Made by a program: the position numbers and the translations under genes | Source of the DNA: Athalassotoga sp964433875 | Lineage (GTDB): Bacteria > Thermotogota > Thermotogae > Mesoaciditogales > Mesoaciditogaceae | Assembly: GCA_964433875.1 (NCBI GenBank) | Contig: CAYSSO010000043.1 | Coordinates: 1-9,783, forward strand | DNA length: 9,783 nucleotides | Direction of reading: 5' to 3' | Part shown: positions 6,462-9,783 of the stretch, piece after piece | How the letters are laid out: the number at the start of each line of letters is the position of its first letter | Numbering within the stretch: position 1 is the first letter of the stretch | The notes under the pieces: generated by a model | What the model saw: the letters and a program-made list of their open reading frames with translations, nothing else | The model's database searches: none | What the model was told of the DNA's origin: nothing

Positions 6462-9057
6462 AATATACCGAAGCCATGATAACTTAATAGTCGTCGCTGG
6501 AGCCGGAAGCGGAAAGACAAGAGTACTTGTTGAAAAATACATAGATGTATTTAGAAATAATCCATCTCTTGTGATAGATCAAGTCGTTGCCATGACCTTT
6601 ACGGAAAAGGCCGCAAGGGAGATGAAAGAGAGGGTAATGAAGATAGCGCAAGAAGGCCTCAAGGATGATCCTCAAAATGAGGTTTATCAGAAGATAAAAA
6701 GAGATCTTGCCTTCTCGCGCATATCGACAATCCATTCCTTTTGCGCGCGCTTGCTTAGAGAAAGCGCACTGTACATCAACATAGATCCTGATTTCAAAAT
6801 AATAAATGGATTAAGCGCTTCAAAAAGGAAAAAAAGGTTCGTTGAATCTTACATCATCGAAAATGTCAAGGAAATAAAAAAATTTTTTGAATTAGATCCA
6901 ACAATCAAATTTTCAAACCTTCAAGATTGGCTAACAGATGTGATCGAAAAGAGGACAAATGGCAAACTTCCTCAAATAGACGATAAAATAAAGGAGATAT
7001 TTAGCGATCATGCCCAAAGGATTTTGGAATCTTACGAAAAGATGGAAAGAGAAGAATCAACGCTCGACTTTGAAGACCTTCTCATATTTACAAGGGACTT
7101 TCTAAGGCAAAACGACGATCTCAGAGAAAGATACGCGAATTATTTCAGATACATCTTCATAGACGAATTTCAGGACACAAACAGAATACAGAGTGAAATA
7201 ATAGAACTTTTAAGGACCCCCACAAATAGAGTTTGGTACATAGGAGATCCAAAGCAATCGATATATGCCTTCAGAGGAGCCGACGTTGAGGTATTTCTCG
7301 AAATAACGGAAAGTTCTATTGAAAAATCAGTATCTTTGAAAGAAATGAACGAAAATCACAGATCAAAGCCCAACCTTGTGAAATTTTACAATCAATTCTT
7401 CTCTCAAGTTTTTAGCGGTAGGATAAAATATTCACCCCAGACTTCCAAAGAAGAAAAGGATACCGAAAAAAGAGTCATTCTTTTAGACAACCCTGGCGAT
7501 ACGGACAAAGCGAAAGCGAGAATTGTCGAAGCGCAGGCGATATGCGGAATAATAAATGATTTTGTGGGATCTGGAAAAAATCTTTCGGATATAGCGATAC
7601 TTTTAAAGCAAACCACAAATATCTGGGCGATAGAAAGTGAACTCGTCAAATATGGGATACCGTATCACATAGTTGGCGGCAAAAATTTCTTCGACAAAAA
7701 AGAGGTTATTGCCATAAAAAACCTTATGAATGTCATAATCGATCCGTACGATCAAAAGGCGATGACCGGACTGTTAACCTCCCCGTTTTTTGATATTAGC
7801 ATAGACGATATTTTGAATTTAAAGATATCATACCTCTCGATATACGATGGGCTAAAAGAAAGATATCCACAAATTCATGAATTGATCGAAAAATTGATAA
7901 AATTGAAAAACATAACTGACGCCTCTAAATTGATAAGAATGGCAATAAGAGAAACAAATTACCTTGGAAAGATAGCCATAGAAAAGGACGGAGACAAAAG
8001 AATAGCGAATGTTTTGAAATTCATAGAGATCCTCGACACGATGGATATACCTTCATGGGACATAAATGGCATCAGTTCCATACTTGAAAAGGGATCGGCA
8101 GAAGATGAGCAGGAAGCATCGGCGCTTTCGGAAAAAGAAAATGTCGTCAAAATAATGACAGTCCACAAATCAAAAGGCCTTGAGTTTCCAATTGTCATAA
8201 TTGCGCAGATGGGAACCCAGTCTAAAGGCGAAAATAAAACGGAGGAAGATTTGGAAGAAGAAAAAAGACTGCTCTACGTTGCGATGACAAGGGCAAAAGA
8301 ATACCTTATACTCAGCAAAGAGGTTAACTTCAACGGTAATGAAAATAACAATGTATGGATTAACACACTCTCTGCGGCCGGATTTCAAGAAGGAAATAAA
8401 TGGCGAATTCCCGAGGAAATGAAGGACCTCGTAGAAATAAGAAAAGCAAATGTACCACAGCCGAGAAACGGATCAGGCGAACAGTTTCACTTTGAAGACG
8501 GATATCTCAAAATTCCGAAGATTCAATCAAGGCCGAAAATATACAACGTGACGGAATTATTCGAAAATGAGATCCAAAGCCAAAGGATGGATTACGGAAA
8601 TGTAGCGCACGAGATTTTGGAAAAAGTAGGTTCCTACAAACTCGAAGAGGTACTAAAAATGGATCTCTTCACCGTCTATCCGCAAGAAATGATCGAAGAG
8701 GTCAAGGCGGTACTTTCAAACCTTGTGAATCACCCCATCGTAAAAGAAATAGAACGATCGACGGTGGCAAGCGAGATCGCAATAGAGATAGAAATACCGG
8801 AAATAGGGAATATCATAGGAAAGATAGACAAAGTTATAAAAGACAGGATAATAGATTTCAAATACGCATCCTTTTCTCCTTCAAAATTGAAAGATTACGA
8901 ATTCCAGATAAAATTCTATCTTTTTTCATACAAAAAACTCACAAATCAAAAATTAAACGGCGCCGTTTTCTTTCTCAAAGACGGCAAAGTCTGGGATGTA
9001 AAATACCCTGATGAGAACGAATTGATCGATGAGATCAAAAAAAGAACAAACAAATAA
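6436..9057 (+). CDS. addA: AddA, ATP-dependent helicase/nuclease subunit A (UvrD/RecB family)
   Basis: Family knowledge: AddA is the 3'-5' superfamily 1A helicase motor of AddAB and carries the second nuclease. Seen in 873 residues: Q7 of the Q motif; Walker A AGAGSGKT (21-28); motif Ia MTFTEKAAREM (53-63); Ic ISTIHSFC (96-103); Walker B IDEFQD (242-247); motif III GDPKQSIYAFRGA (from 270); motif IV NHRS (307-310); motif V VHKSKGLEF (576-584); motif VI LLYVAMTRA (612-620). The C-terminal nuclease has H725, D798 (GKID), D807 and K809 (IIDFKY) and Q824-x3-Y828. All catalytic positions are intact. At 873 residues it is much shorter than Bacillus AddA (about 1230). The ATG lies inside addB, with a GAGGTG ribosome site at 6425-6430. 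It could be labelled generic UvrD-like helicase, but pairing with AddB settles the call. Confidence 0.94.
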   Translation: MELSSVQNEIYRSHDNLIVVAGAGSGKTRVLVEKYIDVFRNNPSLVIDQVVAMTFTEKAAREMKERVMKIAQEGLKDDPQNEVYQKIKRDLAFSRISTIHSFCARLLRESALYINIDPDFKIINGLSASKRKKRFVESYIIENVKEIKKFFELDPTIKFSNLQDWLTDVIEKRTNGKLPQIDDKIKEIFSDHAQRILESYEKMEREESTLDFEDLLIFTRDFLRQNDDLRERYANYFRYIFIDEFQDTNRIQSEIIELLRTPTNRVWYIGDPKQSIYAFRGADVEVFLEITESSIEKSVSLKEMNENHRSKPNLVKFYNQFFSQVFSGRIKYSPQTSKEEKDTEKRVILLDNPGDTDKAKARIVEAQAICGIINDFVGSGKNLSDIAILLKQTTNIWAIESELVKYGIPYHIVGGKNFFDKKEVIAIKNLMNVIIDPYDQKAMTGLLTSPFFDISIDDILNLKISYLSIYDGLKERYPQIHELIEKLIKLKNITDASKLIRMAIRETNYLGKIAIEKDGDKRIANVLKFIEILDTMDIPSWDINGISSILEKGSAEDEQEASALSEKENVVKIMTVHKSKGLEFPIVIIAQMGTQSKGENKTEEDLEEEKRLLYVAMTRAKEYLILSKEVNFNGNENNNVWINTLSAAGFQEGNKWRIPEEMKDLVEIRKANVPQPRNGSGEQFHFEDGYLKIPKIQSRPKIYNVTELFENEIQSQRMDYGNVAHEILEKVGSYKLEEVLKMDLFTVYPQEMIEEVKAVLSNLVNHPIVKEIERSTVASEIAIEIEIPEIGNIIGKIDKVIKDRIIDFKYASFSPSKLKDYEFQIKFYLFSYKKLTNQKLNGAVFFLKDGKVWDVKYPDENELIDEIKKRTNK

Positions 9058-9116
9058 CAGTTTTAGGCTATTAATCAAATGCCATTTATGCATTATCGTA
9101 AAAAATGATGCAAAAG

Positions 9117-9148
9117 ATTTAACTTTTATTTACAGAATATTTAACTTT
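9117..9148 (+). repeat. direct repeat ATTTAACTTT, two copies at 22-bp period
   Basis: Identical 10-mers at 9117-9126 and 9139-9148 start 22 bp apart, close to two helical turns. Both are followed by similar sequence (TATTTACA and ATATACA). The second copy covers the -35 region of the candidate promoter of the downstream pilin-like gene. The arrangement suits a dimeric activator binding one face of the helix, but the region is very AT-rich and chance is possible. Confidence 0.45.
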
Positions 9149-9163
9149 ATATACATAGGCGTT

Positions 9164-9172
9164 TGATAAAAT
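9164..9172 (+). promoter_or_regulatory. candidate extended -10 promoter of the pilin-like gene
   Basis: TGATAAAAT reads as an extended -10 (TGn plus TAAAAT, 5 of 6). There is no good -35 at 17 bp, but the direct repeat lies there, which would suit an activated promoter. Predicted start is near 9179, giving a leader of about 10 nt. A weaker alternative is TTTACA (9129-9134) with TATACA (9150-9155), whose 15-bp spacing is short. Confidence 0.4.
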
Positions 9173-9189
9173 GTAAATAGGTGATCACC

Positions 9190-9783
9190 ATGAAAAATGG
9201 GTATGTGCTTGAAGCGGCTTTAATACTCTTAATAGCTGTCGCAATTTTTGTGGGGGCGATAGTTAGTTTTGTTTCAAACACGTCTATGCTTCGCGTATCT
9301 CAAGAAAAATTAGTTATAGCATCTAATAACGCAATGAATGGCCTACAAATGGGCGCATCTTTCATAGCGCATTCCGCAAACACGATAGGTGGATTCAGCC
9401 TTAACTTTAATTCAGGACAACCTGGTATAGTTTCATTCTCTTCTATTCCATGGCTACAATCGAGTTCTCAAAACAATTTCTTCAATGCAATCTATTCATC
9501 GACGGACGGCGCAGGATGGAAGGTTGCACTTTCGACACTTGCAACTAATAGTAATGTTTTGTATTTGAATAAGATTTCCGCAGTTCAAAACTTTATTCAG
9601 ACACTTCATGCAACCGGTATTTTTTCTTCCACACCCGATATTGTGATAATCCAGACAAAGGTTGGAGGATACATAAACAATTCTAAGTATTTCGTCGTTG
9701 CAAGATCAAATGTAGGAGGGTCAGTCGCCTACGCGAGTGGCTTTGTCGTCGCAAACGGACTGAATAGGGACGTGTATTTTACG
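9190..9783 (+). CDS. type IV pilin/pseudopilin-like secreted protein (3' end off window)
   Basis: An open frame of 198 codons runs to the window edge, starting at an ATG with an AGGTGAT ribosome site (9179-9185). The N-terminus MKNGYVLEAALILLIAVAIF is a short basic leader, a Gly, and then one hydrophobic helix of about 20 residues with a Glu near its start. This is the layout that prepilin peptidase cuts (between G4 and Y5), but the Glu would be at mature position 4, not the canonical 5. The remainder is rich in Ser, Asn, Ala, Gly and Thr, has very few charged residues and contains no Cys, as in extracellular proteins. No specific family is recognised; a simple membrane-anchored surface protein is possible. 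It is separated from addA by 132 bp with its own candidate promoter, so it likely opens a new unit. Confidence 0.6.
   Translation, partial: MKNGYVLEAALILLIAVAIFVGAIVSFVSNTSMLRVSQEKLVIASNNAMNGLQMGASFIAHSANTIGGFSLNFNSGQPGIVSFSSIPWLQSSSQNNFFNAIYSSTDGAGWKVALSTLATNSNVLYLNKISAVQNFIQTLHATGIFSSTPDIVIIQTKVGGYINNSKYFVVARSNVGGSVAYASGFVVANGLNRDVYFT

Noticed and set aside
9089..9112. Hairpin TGCATTAT/ATGATGCA (8 bp with one G-U pair, 8-nt loop) as the addA terminator
   Set aside because: The stem is short and AT-rich and is followed by AAAGATTTAAC, not a U-tract. It may be a weak end signal but is not supported as an intrinsic terminator.
9180..9189. Perfect palindrome GGTGATCACC touching the start codon of the pilin-like gene
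   Set aside because: About ten 10-bp palindromes are expected by chance in a window of this size, and it cannot form a looped hairpin. It is explained by the ribosome site plus chance.
1..9783. CRISPR arrays, tRNA or rRNA genes, insertion sequences, attachment sites
   Set aside because: No regularly spaced repeats, no tRNA cloverleaf or rRNA signature, no transposase-like protein and no terminal inverted repeats were seen on either strand.

Overview
The window looks like chromosomal DNA of an anaerobic, probably thermophilic bacterium. The evidence is a complete [FeFe] hydrogenase with its maturase HydG, roughly 40% GC by eye, heavy use of ATA (Ile) and AGA/AGG (Arg) codons, and Lys/Glu-rich proteins. 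A Thermotogota-type lineage fits best, but this is inference from style and not a phylogenetic result; an anaerobic Firmicute is the main alternative. The sequence appears to be a draft assembly, because an 11-base N run interrupts one gene.

Layout. The left third (1-3450) is on the minus strand and serves hydrogen metabolism. It holds a 586-residue [FeFe] hydrogenase (1690-3450), an intrinsic terminator containing a tiny ORF with a perfect ribosome site (1553-1647), and hydG (1514 down to the left edge, all but its last residues). A 125-bp divergent intergenic region (3451-3575) carries two back-to-back promoters. The right two thirds (3576-9057, plus strand) is an addB-addA operon whose genes overlap by 26 bp. 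It encodes a two-subunit helicase-nuclease for double-strand-break processing, with both nuclease domains and the AddB iron-sulfur cysteines intact. After a 132-bp AT-rich spacer containing a 22-bp-period direct repeat, an ORF begins at 9190 and runs off the right edge. It encodes a short basic leader, a glycine and one N-terminal hydrophobic helix, like a type IV pilin or pseudopilin.

How the parts work together. The hydrogenase needs HydG (with HydE and HydF, not in this window) to build the CO and CN ligands of its H-cluster, so this is a structural-gene/maturase pair. A TGTG-N8-CACA palindrome sits on the perfect -10 box of the hydrogenase promoter, and a weaker copy lies at the same relative position before hydG. 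This suggests shared redox control, by Rex or a CRP/FNR-type regulator. AddAB is a separate DNA-repair unit that is only a divergent neighbour. The pilin-like gene probably starts another, surface-related unit.

Items most worth checking: the Rex-like operators, the translated mini-ORF whose stop codon lies in the terminator loop between the hydrogenase and hydG, and a displaced cysteine in the HydG C-terminal cluster motif.
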